Of a stretch of DNA of 64,000 nucleotides, positions 42,709-51,408 are shown piece by piece. The number at the start of each line of letters is the position of its first letter. Position 1 is the stretch's first letter. This DNA comes from a filamentous cyanobacterium ESFC-1. GTDB lineage: Bacteria > Cyanobacteriota > Cyanobacteriia > Cyanobacteriales > Spirulinaceae. The notes beneath the pieces are model-generated. The model did no database searches, had not been told where the DNA came from, and worked only from the letters and a program-made list of their open reading frames with translations. The stretch covers positions 1 to 64,000 of the forward strand of contig KB904823.1 in assembly GCA_000380225.1 (NCBI GenBank), in the 5' to 3' direction. The position numbers and the translations under genes are program-made.

Positions 42709-43653
42709 CTAAGCTCCATCGGTATAAGCGATTAAATCACTGCGAGTTTTGAGTAAGGCTTCAGGGTGAGGAAGTTGGTTTTGTTTGAGTTTTGCCAAGA
42801 TTTTTTCAGCCGGATAGCGATTGAGCGCTTGAAACCACACTAATAGCTCGCTGGTGCTAATCTTTTTCTCGTTTTCGCTTTTATCGGCTTCCATTTCATC
42901 TCGTAATTCTAAAAAGCGCTCAATGGCTCGATTAACGACTTCTGAAGGCGATTTGGGAAAATGCCCGCGAACAATGTCTATTAATTGTTCTGAAGTGGGA
43001 AATTCAATGTAATGATACAAGCAACGTCGCAGAAAAGCACTAGGTAAGGATTGTTCTTGGTTACTGGTAATTAGAATAATGGGTAAAGTTTCTTCGTCGG
43101 CTTCTATCCAAGTCTGGGTTTCTTTAATATAAAAACGGCGTTCTTCAATCGCTAATAATAAATCATTAGGAAAATCGCGGTCAGCTTTATCAATTTCATC
43201 AATTAAAACTACAGTGCGATACTGCTTTTCTTCAAAAGCTCGTTGTAATACCCCTTCAATGACAAAATTTTCAGGATTTGCGGGATTACGTTCAGGATCG
43301 ATAATGTCTTCTTTTTGAAGTTGAGCCGCTTGTAAGCGACCAATATAATCATAGGTATAAAATCCATCTTGGGCTTTGGTAGTAGATTGGATATTCCAAA
43401 ATTCGTAGCCCCATTCTCCCTTACCATAACGTTGAGAAAACTCGTAAATCAGGGCATGAGCCAAACGACTTTTACCACAGCCGGGTTCTCCTTCTAAAAG
43501 TAAGGGCATTTTGAGAGCAATGGCTAAATTAACCGCTTCTTTTAAAGCCTCACTAGGGTAATAAGGATAGATTTTCCGGCGAATGGGTTCGTACCATAAT
43601 CCCGGTTCGGGTTGAGTTTTACCTGTATATTCAAGCTCTTGATGCTTAACCAT
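42709..43653 (-). CDS. MoxR-family AAA+ ATPase
   Basis: About 314 residues from ATG 43653, which overlaps the stop of the upstream gene by 8 bp (ATGGTTAA); a TTG at 43680 is a less likely start. Walker A LLLEGEPGCGKSRLAHAL, Walker B TVVLIDEIDKADRDFP, sensor 1 PIILITSNQEQSLPSAFLRRC. MoxR ATPases act as chaperones that remodel vWA-domain partners, here the gene 11 bp downstream. Middle gene of the iSTAND-MoxR-vWA conflict operon. Confidence 0.93.
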   Translation of the reverse strand: MVKHQELEYTGKTQPEPGLWYEPIRRKIYPYYPSEALKEAVNLAIALKMPLLLEGEPGCGKSRLAHALIYEFSQRYGKGEWGYEFWNIQSTTKAQDGFYTYDYIGRLQAAQLQKEDIIDPERNPANPENFVIEGVLQRAFEEKQYRTVVLIDEIDKADRDFPNDLLLAIEERRFYIKETQTWIEADEETLPIILITSNQEQSLPSAFLRRCLYHYIEFPTSEQLIDIVRGHFPKSPSEVVNRAIERFLELRDEMEADKSENEKKISTSELLVWFQALNRYPAEKILAKLKQNQLPHPEALLKTRSDLIAYTDGA

Positions 43654-44845
43654 ATTGTTGCCACCGACTTTCTCTTTCAAAACGACAGTTAAACTTTTTA
43701 TAGATTGCTTTTAAGGTAACTTTTGGAATACCTTCTTGGCTGTTTTGCCAGATTTCATCAATATCTTTTTGCTCTAGACTTTGTTGAACTTTAGCCGCAA
43801 CTTTAGGTAATTCTTGGGCAAAATCATTGGAGTAAAACTTTTCGACGGCAGGAACTGTCAAAATATTAGAAAATAAACTAGGGTCATCTCGCCAATCATT
43901 TTGAGCGCCGCGATCTACCAAGTAGAGTAATAAAAAACCAGGACATTCTGTAGATGACAGCTCATTAACTAAGGGCTGCCAAAAGCTATTAAGAATTTGG
44001 AGTAAGCGGTGGCGATCGCAAACATCAATATCTTGCACAACAATAATAAGATTTTCTTGGGCTAAACATTGAGAAAGTGGCTGATTTTGGGTTTCTGAAG
44101 TGAAGCGACTCCAAAAACTAAATATATTAGGATTTACAGATTGACTATTTAAAGGAAATAACACTTTCCGGGCTTGTAATTGACTATATTCAATCACTTC
44201 TGATTCAATGCGTTTCATGAGCCAGGTTTGACTCTCTATCGAGGAATAGGGAATTAAAATCGCTCCAGTTCGACAAGACTTTTTAGCCAAATTTTGGATA
44301 ATTTCACATTGCGCTCGATGGTCAAAACTGAGTAAAGCACGATAAAGTCGTTCTGATGATTGAGATTTTTGGGGATAAGGAGCGGTTTGATTTGATAACT
44401 CGCTAATTTCATCACGATTAAACCCTAAAGCTTTCCAAAAAGCAATAAAAGCATCTTTATTAATGGGTGTCCCCTCTTTAAACTTACGAAATGTTCCTGA
44501 AGAAATCCCTTTAGCCCGGAGTTGACCTTCTTGAATTAAATCATCAATTTCTAAGGAAGAAATTTCTTCTTTTTTTTCTTGATAACAAGATTCTTCAAAT
44601 TTTGAAAAGTCAATCCTAGCACTTTTAGGAACGTACAACTTATCTTCATTGATTAAACGTTTAAGTTCAGATAAAGAAAGGCAATAAGTATTTAACTTAA
44701 GTATTGGATCGATTAAAACTCTACTTGCTTCAACTAAAGCCTGACTATTTTCTTCTCCCGTCCAACCCGGTAATTCCTCTAACCGCTTTTTAATCTTTTT
44801 GACTTCTGCTTTGGTTGCTTTGAGAGTATTACCGCGTCTTGACAT
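43646..44845 (-). CDS. Inactive-STAND-like regulator with helix-turn-helix region
   Basis: 399 residues. Residues about 105-150 (AKGISSGTFRKFKEGTPINK) look like the helix-turn-helix N-terminus common in cyanobacterial conflict proteins. Residues about 170-340 follow a STAND NTPase core but the Walker A loop is replaced (GAILIPYSSIESQTWLMKRI) while a Walker B-like strand LIIVVQDIDVCD remains; this matches the 'inactive STAND' domains described in MoxR-vWA ternary conflict systems. First gene of the operon, so probably the sensor or platform that recruits the MoxR and vWA proteins. Upstream, GATCAGTTATCCGATCAG is a repeated word that could be its operator. Confidence 0.75.
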   Translation of the reverse strand: MSRRGNTLKATKAEVKKIKKRLEELPGWTGEENSQALVEASRVLIDPILKLNTYCLSLSELKRLINEDKLYVPKSARIDFSKFEESCYQEKKEEISSLEIDDLIQEGQLRAKGISSGTFRKFKEGTPINKDAFIAFWKALGFNRDEISELSNQTAPYPQKSQSSERLYRALLSFDHRAQCEIIQNLAKKSCRTGAILIPYSSIESQTWLMKRIESEVIEYSQLQARKVLFPLNSQSVNPNIFSFWSRFTSETQNQPLSQCLAQENLIIVVQDIDVCDRHRLLQILNSFWQPLVNELSSTECPGFLLLYLVDRGAQNDWRDDPSLFSNILTVPAVEKFYSNDFAQELPKVAAKVQQSLEQKDIDEIWQNSQEGIPKVTLKAIYKKFNCRFERESRWQQYG

Positions 44846-45058
44846 ACCTTAAAAACAGTTTTTTGTCAACTTCTAACCCGATCAGTTATCCGATCAGTTT
44901 TTGACCGTACTTTTTAATGCCTTTACAAAAAGGGCAGAAAGCAAATTCCCGATTCGATTTCCACGCCGCTATTACTCAGATTATCACCAATAAGCTGACC
45001 CGCAGGCTGTGAGTTGACTCGGATTTGTGAATTGTCGTTTTGTGGAGATTTTCCCGTC
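44846..45058. other. Promoter region between the conflict operon and small + strand genes
   Basis: GATCAGTT occurs twice (about 44880-44904, CCGATCAGTTATCCGATCAGT), close to the conflict-operon start. No gene seen. Confidence 0.4.
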
Positions 45059-45214
45059 ATGTCTACTCCCCCCAAAAAGCGTTGTTTTTGGTTAACCGTT
45101 GTGCTTTTACTCGCTATCGAAATCCCCCAAGTTTTGTCCGCTTGGGTAACGCTCATGGACAAAATGCCTGCCGATTGGCGCTCTCGCATCGAACTTGTAG
45201 AGCGCCAGGACTAA
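45059..45214 (+). CDS. Small single-span membrane protein, unknown
   Basis: 51 residues from ATG 45059 (the frame is open to 45014). Basic start STPPKKRC, one hydrophobic helix FWLTVVLLLAIEIPQVLSAW, then a short polar tail. No family recognised. Same direction as the 45283 gene, 68 bp before it. Confidence 0.45.
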   Translation: MSTPPKKRCFWLTVVLLLAIEIPQVLSAWVTLMDKMPADWRSRIELVERQD

Positions 45215-45282
45215 ATAAGGCTGACAACTTAACTCTAGGGCGATACTAATCGCCCTCTCCCTCCCTTCACACTTCACGAACC

Positions 45283-45516
45283 ATGAAACACTTACCCGCT
45301 TGGAAACAACTGACTCAAGGGAAAACTTTATCACGGCGCGATCGCACTGCTTGGGTCGAAATCGCCATCTCTACCCATCGTAGCGGTCGGGTGCGCTGGC
45401 AAGGCACAACTTGGCCGGCTTATTGCGAACAAACCGAAGAAGTCTTAGCCCCAGGGACTTGTGTCCTCGTTGTAGGGATACACGACCTCACCTTACAGGT
45501 TCAACCCTTAGATTAA
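45283..45516 (+). CDS. Small NfeD-like OB-fold protein
   Basis: 77 residues. The C-terminal part SGRVRWQGTTWPAYCEQ, PGTCVLVVGIHDLTLQVQPL follows the soluble OB-fold domain of NfeD proteins (G-x-V-x-W-x-G-x-x-W, G-x-x-V-x-V-V-x-x-x-x-x-L-x-V-x-P). NfeD partners membrane proteins such as stomatins; here there is no membrane segment, so role is unknown. ATG 45283 is preceded by a weak purine stretch. Confidence 0.65.
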   Translation: MKHLPAWKQLTQGKTLSRRDRTAWVEIAISTHRSGRVRWQGTTWPAYCEQTEEVLAPGTCVLVVGIHDLTLQVQPLD

Positions 45517-46481
45517 TGCGGGACGTACACTCCCACCGAAAAGCTATCACCCATGCCCAAATTCCTAAAAGCTTGCCGTTACCACCACTCAAACCGTTAC
45601 GGTCACACAAAACAAAAGCTGAAAGCTCGTTGTTACGAGAGTTACAGTCAGATTGGGCAGAAAAAAAAGAGATTTAATTTTAGAAAAAACAAAAAACCAC
45701 ATTGTCAGCAACTGAAATTTTAGATTTTTTATTTTTATTGCCTGTAACCACTGTAACCTATGTAAATTAATACTTTCAGCGATTAAAGAACGTCGTAACG
45801 CTATTAAGTTATTAAAAGTGACCGTAACCCAGTAGGAGTATATCTTTCGGGCATTATTTTTCCTGGACAGTGACTGTAACTGAAGTAAAGATAAAAAACC
45901 ATAGGGGAAATAATTTCAGCTAGAGCGTTGAGCTTGATTTTGGAGTTAGTGGTAATAAGGGTTGTGAACGTAACCGGTCACCCCGTCAGCCCATCAATAA
46001 TCGAGCTATTTTGACGGCGGCTGTCAAATCGTCTAAATCTTCTCTTCTGTCGTTAGTCCGAAGCTGCAATATTCTTCCTTCTGAGAGCGCTTAAAAACTG
46101 AGTTCCGGAACCCTGACGAGGCAAAAAATTGTAATTTAATACCAAATCCTGTTTCCAGACACCACTTTTTTTTTCTTACCTCCACTTTTAGCTGGTAGGC
46201 TTTTGCAACGATTGACCCCTCTTCCTGATAAGTGGGTTTTCGCCGATTGGATTGGGTATAAATTGCCCTAGGGCATAGTTTCGCGGTGCAACCCCAACTC
46301 TTGAAGTTTGACTATTTTTTGTCATAAGAATCCCTCGACAAAAACTCATCGAAAAAAGTTCTTGTCCACTTACTCCCATTTTTGTCCAGCTTAAAGAATA
46401 GCCCTAATCCCTTCCTAAGATTATGCTGAATCGTCAAACTGGCTCTGACGTAGAATCAATCTAGTTTTCGCGTGATTTAGT
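45517..46481. other. Long non-coding region with iteron-like repeats
   Basis: About 960 bases between two convergent genes. The left two thirds carry the GTGACYGTAAC repeats listed separately; the right third (about 46180-46420) has TTGTCCA words and a weak 63-codon minus-strand frame I do not believe. AT-rich tracts at 45660-45735. Candidate replication origin by composition and repeats. Confidence 0.6.
45596..45974. repeat. Iteron-like repeats, consensus GTGACYGTAAC
   Basis: GTTACGGTCAC at 45596 (inverted), GTTACAGTCA at 45641 (inverted), TGTAAC at 45743 and 45752, GTGACCGTAAC at 45818, GTGACTGTAAC at 45870, GTGAACGTAAC at 45964, plus CGTAAC at 45794. The first and fifth are perfect inverted copies. 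Multiple 11-bp copies in both orientations beside an AT-rich tract resemble an initiator-binding region of a plasmid. Confidence 0.6.
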
Positions 46482-49400
46482 TTAAATCTTTTTCCATTCG
46501 TCTATTTCTTCGGGTTTTAGGGTGCGTAAGACTTGATTGATGGTAATTTCCCCGTATTGGAAAGACAACAAGCGTTTCGCTTCGGGTTGATGTTGTAATA
46601 CCGAGCGTATATCTGCCGCACATTGCTCGCGTTTTTGTTTTTCGGTTTTCTGGGTTTCCTCGTCTTGTTCGTCTAAGAGGGGTTGAATTTGCGCCATTGT
46701 TTTTTTAGCTTCCGAATAAGGCGGTAAAGGCGTGTTATCGAGTAATTCGCGCCATCGAGGAGATAGGGTCGTTTCTTCTTCTTCGGCAACATCCGTTTCG
46801 GGGGCGGAAGAATCAAAGAAAAGATCGCTAATTTTATGTTGATGGGCAAGATCGAGGGCTTCCCAGGCTGAATCGAAAATAGCCCGGTCGGTATGGTTGT
46901 AAATTTCAGTGTATTCTGCCGCCGTTGTGACCGTTTGCAATTGAGCGCGTGCCTGTTGGACTTTACCCTCAGCTTCAACTTCCGGGTTGGGTGTGGGTTT
47001 CGGGTCGGATTCGACAGCCGGAGGAGACGACGAGATTTCCTCAGAGACTTCAGACACCTCCGGTGGCGACGTAAACTCTTCAAAGGCTTGTAAGCCGCCT
47101 TCTGCTAGTTTTGCCGTATTACAAATCAGATTCGGTGACTTTTGCCCGCCAAAATTGCCCAACGAGTAATCGCTCATATCTTCCGAATCGCCCAATTGAA
47201 ACAGATCGGGGGTGGAAAAGCCGATATTACGCCAATGAGCGCCACAAAGCGTTACGGTTTTGCCATTCTGCTTACCCACCTTCCGCTTTTGGTAAAAATC
47301 GCCAAAGCCGTCGATTTTACGAGCATGACTAACAAATTTATTGAGGGCATTGGCCTTCAAGCCTGTCCCTTGGCAATACGCTTTGTAAGCAGCATGGAGT
47401 TCGCTAGATTTGACGGAAATCTGCGAATGGGAAGGAACTAAACAGGCATCGATAAAAGCTTTGACGCTATCACCATAAACCTCTGCCTCCCGTTTAATTC
47501 CTTGGAGTTGGGGAAAGAGATTAGTCGCATTATGAAGAATGTTCTCTCGTTCCTCTCGTGGCATTGACAACGCCCAGGAAATAATATCCGAACGATGTTC
47601 AGCTAATTTTTGTCCCAATTGTGGGTCAGGGTTGCCTGGACGTTTTTTTACCGGAATCTGAATAATACGACGGGCCCAACCATCGCCAGAATTTTCAATT
47701 TGCAAGTGATCGACACTAGCAAAGGCAAAACGAACGTTCCATTTTTTGCTGTATGCGTCGCTAGAGTGCAGTTTACGACCACCTAAGCTGCCATTATCGA
47801 CCAATTCATAAAATGACCTTAAGCCGCTTTGAAAGCCGCCAACATCCGGGAAATAAGCGAAGCGTTTACCCGTCAAACGTTGATGTCGCCCTTCGTCGGT
47901 GTTGATATCTTGAAAATTGGACAAACCCATAGTGGCATGATTTGGAAAAAGGGAAGCTATTAAGCGCAGCATCGTACCTTTCCCGCCTCCGGAGGGGCCG
48001 TAGAAATGAGTCGCATAGCCGTAGGGGGCGGTGGGGTCAAGATACATTGAAAGAATTGCTCGAATTAAGGGCAGCAATTCAGTCCCAATGCTTTGAATAA
48101 TAAACTTCTCAAAGACCGAAGGAATCTTCGCGCCAGGGCGATATTCATCAGTAATGCCCCAGGTGAGTAGATTGTCGGGATTATGAGGCTGGATTTGCCC
48201 GGTTCGGACATCAAGTGTCCCATTTAAAAAGGCGATTAAATGCTGATTCGAGGGGGGGTCAGAGCGAGTCAGCGAAGCGCGGATGGACTCAAAAGACGAC
48301 TTGATTTTCGCGGCGTTAAAAAATTTGTAGTCGGCATAGCCATCTTTGTCAATTTTATAAGCGACTTGGGCTTTTGTGCTGATAATCCGTTTAATCTCAG
48401 CATCTTCGATTTTGAGCCAGTAGCCCAAAGCTGATTGATATTGATAGAACGCATCATTAAGGACAACATAATTGCTGGCAAATATTGTCCGCAAGCAGTT
48501 ACGCTCATAGGTTTCCCCATCAATCAAGTTGGGGTCGTCGGCCCAATCATCATCGTCGTTATCATCGCCCCAGTCTTCGTGGCCATCGTAGAAGTCATCT
48601 CCTCCGCCGCCATCTTCTAACACCAGTTGGAGTGCTTCTTCGAGAGATTGACGTATCGCCTCAATTGATTGATCGCTCATTCGGTTTTTTACAAAATCAG
48701 CCAGGTCATACCCCTTAGCTTCGCGGATTTCATGGGGACTGGCAAGGAGTGCCAGATCGAGAAAAAGGATGGGTATTTGGGCCTCGGCGGCGGCGAGGGC
48801 AGCTTTTTGGGCTTTTTCAAGGCCTGCCTGATCGCAGTCTGGGATGAAAACGACACCGCCAGCACCAGCTTTTTTGAGTTGGTCAAAAGTGGCTCTCAGA
48901 TGGGTTTGTGTCCATTGACTGCCTTGTAAAGTGACAGCCGCTAAAGCCAGATAACGAGAGGCTTCTACGGTTTTTTCTCCCTCCAAAAAGAGGGGAAACT
49001 GACCTTCAAGATTGAGAGATTCTATTTCGTCAATGCGATAGGGCTGCCAATCTTTTTTTCCTAAGCCCTTGGCGATCGCGCCATCATCGGTAGTGTGTTT
49101 GGGATAGCAGACTTTCTCGATCCGCTCGTCGGGGTTTTTCCAGAACTCGATTCGCTCAACGAAACAGCCATCGGGATAGAGATATTGAAAAGTTCGGGTT
49201 TGAACTTGTCCCAGTCCTTGATACTGACGACTTCCTTTAAGGGGTTTGGGCCCGTCTTCGCGATTCTCTGGCAGTCGCGCGAGTTCGACCGTGGCGGGAA
49301 GGGGTTGGGGTTTGGGCTTAAGTTGGGGTTTGGACTTAGGTTTGGGTTTAAGTTTAGGCTGACGGCGGGGTGGGTAGGGTAGAGGGTCAGATAAGTTGAT

Positions 49401-49598
49401 AGGGGCGATCGCGTCCCGAATTTCCCGACTGCTGCATCCCCCTGACCAGCATTTGTAAGCGCCGTTTTTAGAGCTGATCGACAGGTTGTTATCGCCGCAA
49501 ACCGGACAAATATATTTACCCTTTTTCTGGGCGGGTTCTAGCTTGTCGATATGGTCAAGAATGTTGAATGTTTTTTGGGCAATTGCTCGATGTGTCAT
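46482..49598 (-). CDS. Plasmid/phage-type primase-helicase (DUF3854 TOPRIM plus SF3 helicase)
   Basis: 1038 residues. Residues 25-65: zinc ribbon KYICPVCGDNN...YKCWSGGC as in primases. Residues about 190-310: TOPRIM-like DUF3854 domain with LFLEGEKTVEA (Glu) and VFIPDCDQAGLEKA (DxD). An acidic linker (GGGDDFYDGHEDWGDDNDDD) precedes residues about 470-720, a D5/P4-like superfamily 3 helicase: HFYGPSGGGKGTMLRLI (Walker A), RFAYFPDVGG (Walker B), FAFASVDHLQIEN (motif C) and the Arg finger region GWARRIIQIP. C-terminal 300 residues are Pro/Glu-rich. Such proteins start replication of plasmids and integrative elements. Minus strand, 41 bp after a small gene at 49640. Confidence 0.92.
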   Translation of the reverse strand: MTHRAIAQKTFNILDHIDKLEPAQKKGKYICPVCGDNNLSISSKNGAYKCWSGGCSSREIRDAIAPINLSDPLPYPPRRQPKLKPKPKSKPQLKPKPQPLPATVELARLPENREDGPKPLKGSRQYQGLGQVQTRTFQYLYPDGCFVERIEFWKNPDERIEKVCYPKHTTDDGAIAKGLGKKDWQPYRIDEIESLNLEGQFPLFLEGEKTVEASRYLALAAVTLQGSQWTQTHLRATFDQLKKAGAGGVVFIPDCDQAGLEKAQKAALAAAEAQIPILFLDLALLASPHEIREAKGYDLADFVKNRMSDQSIEAIRQSLEEALQLVLEDGGGGDDFYDGHEDWGDDNDDDDWADDPNLIDGETYERNCLRTIFASNYVVLNDAFYQYQSALGYWLKIEDAEIKRIISTKAQVAYKIDKDGYADYKFFNAAKIKSSFESIRASLTRSDPPSNQHLIAFLNGTLDVRTGQIQPHNPDNLLTWGITDEYRPGAKIPSVFEKFIIQSIGTELLPLIRAILSMYLDPTAPYGYATHFYGPSGGGKGTMLRLIASLFPNHATMGLSNFQDINTDEGRHQRLTGKRFAYFPDVGGFQSGLRSFYELVDNGSLGGRKLHSSDAYSKKWNVRFAFASVDHLQIENSGDGWARRIIQIPVKKRPGNPDPQLGQKLAEHRSDIISWALSMPREERENILHNATNLFPQLQGIKREAEVYGDSVKAFIDACLVPSHSQISVKSSELHAAYKAYCQGTGLKANALNKFVSHARKIDGFGDFYQKRKVGKQNGKTVTLCGAHWRNIGFSTPDLFQLGDSEDMSDYSLGNFGGQKSPNLICNTAKLAEGGLQAFEEFTSPPEVSEVSEEISSSPPAVESDPKPTPNPEVEAEGKVQQARAQLQTVTTAAEYTEIYNHTDRAIFDSAWEALDLAHQHKISDLFFDSSAPETDVAEEEETTLSPRWRELLDNTPLPPYSEAKKTMAQIQPLLDEQDEETQKTEKQKREQCAADIRSVLQHQPEAKRLLSFQYGEITINQVLRTLKPEEIDEWKKI

Positions 49599-49639
49599 TT
49601 TTTCTCTCCAAGTAATGAAATATTGATGTAGCGGTGATT

Positions 49640-49942
49640 TCAGCCAGAGAGAGGAGGAGGTAGATCGCCTGTAAACTTGAGCCAGACTAGCCTCCAGTTA
49701 GGAGAGTCAATATTAACCGAGCCGTAGCGAATAACTGCCGTGGCGAGATTTTGTCGGCAATTTTGGGGTTGATTAGAACAAACGGGATAGTCACTGGGGC
49801 AGTGGTAATGCCATTGGCTCCGAAGCGCCCCCCCAACCGCCAGAAAAGTTGAAGAAATTAGTAAAGAGGGGAAATCGCTAGATAGAGCGGCTAGTGGGAG
49901 GTTGAGGTATTTTTTTGTGAGTAGTAATAAAATCACGATCAT
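49640..49942 (-). CDS. Small Cys-containing protein with hydrophobic N-terminus, unknown
   Basis: 100 residues. MIVILLLLTKKYLNLPLAAL and LLISSTFLAVGGAL give a hydrophobic N-terminal third (signal-peptide or anchor-like); then HYHCPSDYPVCSNQPQNC has three Cys within 15 residues. No family recognised. It would be co-transcribed with the primase. Its ATG lies in one arm of the palindrome at 49940-49970, suggesting tight regulation, if the gene is real. Confidence 0.4.
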   Translation of the reverse strand: MIVILLLLTKKYLNLPLAALSSDFPSLLISSTFLAVGGALRSQWHYHCPSDYPVCSNQPQNCRQNLATAVIRYGSVNIDSPNWRLVWLKFTGDLPPPLSG

Positions 49943-49970
49943 CCATTTCCAAAATTATTGGACATGGATG
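49940..49970. promoter_or_regulatory. Large palindrome at the start of the primase operon
   Basis: CATCCATTTCCAA-AATTA-TTGGACATGGATG: 13-bp arms with one mismatch, overlapping the ATG of the 49640 gene. The half-site word CCATCCAT recurs three times about 130-210 bp further right. Confidence 0.7.
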
Positions 49971-50077
49971 GAACTTGTCGGGTACAATATGAATTAAACG
50001 CTTACTGTGTTAATGGTGAATTGCAATTGATAAGCAGCCACTTATCCGCATTCACATCAGCAGTTCAGTTGTTTTTT

Positions 50078-50160
50078 GGAGTGATCAGCTCCATCCATGT
50101 CTAGGAGTGAAAAGCTCCATCCGTTCGTTCGATTTTTCGGAGTACCCTGCTCCATCCATT
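50078..50160. repeat. Three 22-bp repeats, GGAGTnnnnnGCTCCATCCAT
   Basis: Copies at 50078-50099, 50104-50125 and 50139-50160. Each has a mini-hairpin (GGAG...CTCC) followed by CCATCC(A/G)T, the word also in the palindrome at 49940. Only the loop between GGAGT and GCTCC varies. Likely binding sites for a regulator, initiator or DNA-transfer protein of the element. Confidence 0.7.
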
Positions 50161-50217
50161 TATCAAAATTGGCTGTTAGAACTTCCAAAATCTACAGCAG
50201 CCGAATTTTCAAGAAAT

Positions 50218-50263
50218 AAACCGCAAGGCCCTAGTAGTTGGAGCTACTGGGGTTTTGTGGTTT
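50218..50263 (+). ncRNA. Long G-U-rich hairpin, candidate structured RNA
   Basis: AAACCGCAAGGCCCTAGTAG pairs with CTACTGGGGTTTTGTGGTTT over about 20 contiguous pairs around a 6-base loop; four or five of the pairs are G-U and exist only in RNA copied as the + strand. Covariation toward wobble pairs suggests a functional RNA rather than a DNA palindrome. No T-run follows. Length of the transcript unknown. Confidence 0.4.
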
Positions 50264-50546
50264 AGGGCATTGCACAGATATATCCTCCTGGCTAAACATT
50301 ACATTGATTATTTTGTCAAAGTCCGAATTAGATTGAGCAAGTTGGAGACTTGGCTGTAAGCTATCAAGCTAATTATTCGGATTCATGAAGAATGCTCCCA
50401 TTGTCCTACGTTTTGTGCTGATGGCGCAAAAAAATTAATTAATTCATCATTAAGCCCAGTCTTCCGTATCCGTTTCATCATCATCGGCGTTAAGAGATGA
50501 ACCTTGATGTTTAGCGTTCAGGACTTAAGGCGAGAGGGTTACAGGG
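50264..50546. other. Remainder of the intergenic region before the 50547 gene
   Basis: AT-rich, with no repeat, gene or RNA that I can support. Confidence 0.4.
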
Positions 50547-50876
50547 TTAACTCGAAGGGCGATTGCGTAAAGCGCGATCGCAGATTTCCTGTAATTGCTG
50601 GGGTTCAAGATCGAGAGATTGAGCTAATTGCGCCAGTTCTTCCTCTTGAGGTTGTTCGCCTTGAGCGAGAGCAGTGAGAAAACTAAGGGCAAGTCGATCG
50701 GGTTGAGGTAGCCAACTTTCAACCTCATTTTTAATGATCGTTGAAACTAAATTACTCAAAGAACGATTTTCTTGTTTTGCTCTTTGCTCTAAAGCTTTCT
50801 TGATGGTTTCGGTCACAACGGCGGTGACTTTATATTCGGATGGCATTACCTCATTGGGTAGATAACATTTTTTCAT
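50547..50876 (-). CDS. Ribbon-helix-helix (CopG-like) DNA-binding protein
   Basis: 109 residues. YKVTAVVTETIKKALEQRAKQENRSLSNLVSTIIKNEVESWL has the strand, helix A, SLSNLV turn, helix B of ribbon-helix-helix repressors. The C-terminal half is helical and acidic. A shorter start (MPSEYKV, M11) is possible. Read leftward and divergent from the small-gene/FtsK operon; a candidate regulator for the CCATCCAT sites. Confidence 0.75.
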   Translation of the reverse strand: MKKCYLPNEVMPSEYKVTAVVTETIKKALEQRAKQENRSLSNLVSTIIKNEVESWLPQPDRLALSFLTALAQGEQPQEEELAQLAQSLDLEPQQLQEICDRALRNRPSS

Positions 50877-50993
50877 ATTGACTCACTTTGGGAAACCTGA
50901 CTAGAGTGTAGCGGCAAGTGTACTACTTTGCTAAACAGTGCATAACTGTTAATAACTTATGCTATATTATTGCCAAAGCGTTTAGCCCTAAAC

Positions 50994-51392
50994 ATGGAAA
51001 ATCGCAAGTTTACCCCTCCACGGAGTCGGGTAACAACAATTAATGCGGCGACTTCAGAGCGCCCGTTACTAATCCGCGAGGCTAGGGAGTTGTTGGGGAT
51101 TCATACTCGAAAAACCATAAACCTCCATCTCAAGACCTTGGGATTATTTGGAATGTCGTCATTAACGTGGGAGGACTTTAAGCGACTGTTGGCATTAAGA
51201 GAATGGTTGCGAATCCGTCCGGGAAATCGGATGTTTTCGCGGCGAAAGTTCGTGCAATGCGAACAGCGAGGCATAACACCAGAGCAATTACTGAATCACT
51301 TCGGCATCGATCTCAATCAAAAATTACAGGAGTGCCAAGAAGTAATGAGCAATGACCAATTACCAATGACCAATGGGGAGCGATCGCAATAG
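50994..51392 (+). CDS. Small element-encoded protein, possibly DNA-binding
   Basis: 132 residues from ATG 50994. RPLLIREARELLGIHTRKTINLHLKTLGL looks like a helix-turn-helix or MerR/excisionase-like start, followed by SLTWEDFKRLLALREWLRIR. No family named with certainty. The last 15 residues (MSNDQLPMTNGERSQ) are encoded by an ATGAGCAATGACCAATTACC-type tandem repeat. First gene of a six-gene rightward run ending with the FtsK-like pump and the 54394 gene. Confidence 0.6.
   Translation: MENRKFTPPRSRVTTINAATSERPLLIREARELLGIHTRKTINLHLKTLGLFGMSSLTWEDFKRLLALREWLRIRPGNRMFSRRKFVQCEQRGITPEQLLNHFGIDLNQKLQECQEVMSNDQLPMTNGERSQ
51346..51378. repeat. CAATGACCAATTACCAATGACC short tandem repeat
   Basis: Heptamer-type cyanobacterial repeat forming the 3' end of the 50994 gene. 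Confidence 0.65.
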
Positions 51393-51408
51393 TAGCGAGG
51401 AAAAAGCC

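Noticed and set aside
45411-45677. 88-codon frame overlapping the NfeD-like gene
   Set aside because: Out-of-frame shadow of the NfeD-like gene running into the iteron region.
46188-46379. 63-codon minus-strand frame in the iteron region
   Set aside because: No start context, no family resemblance.
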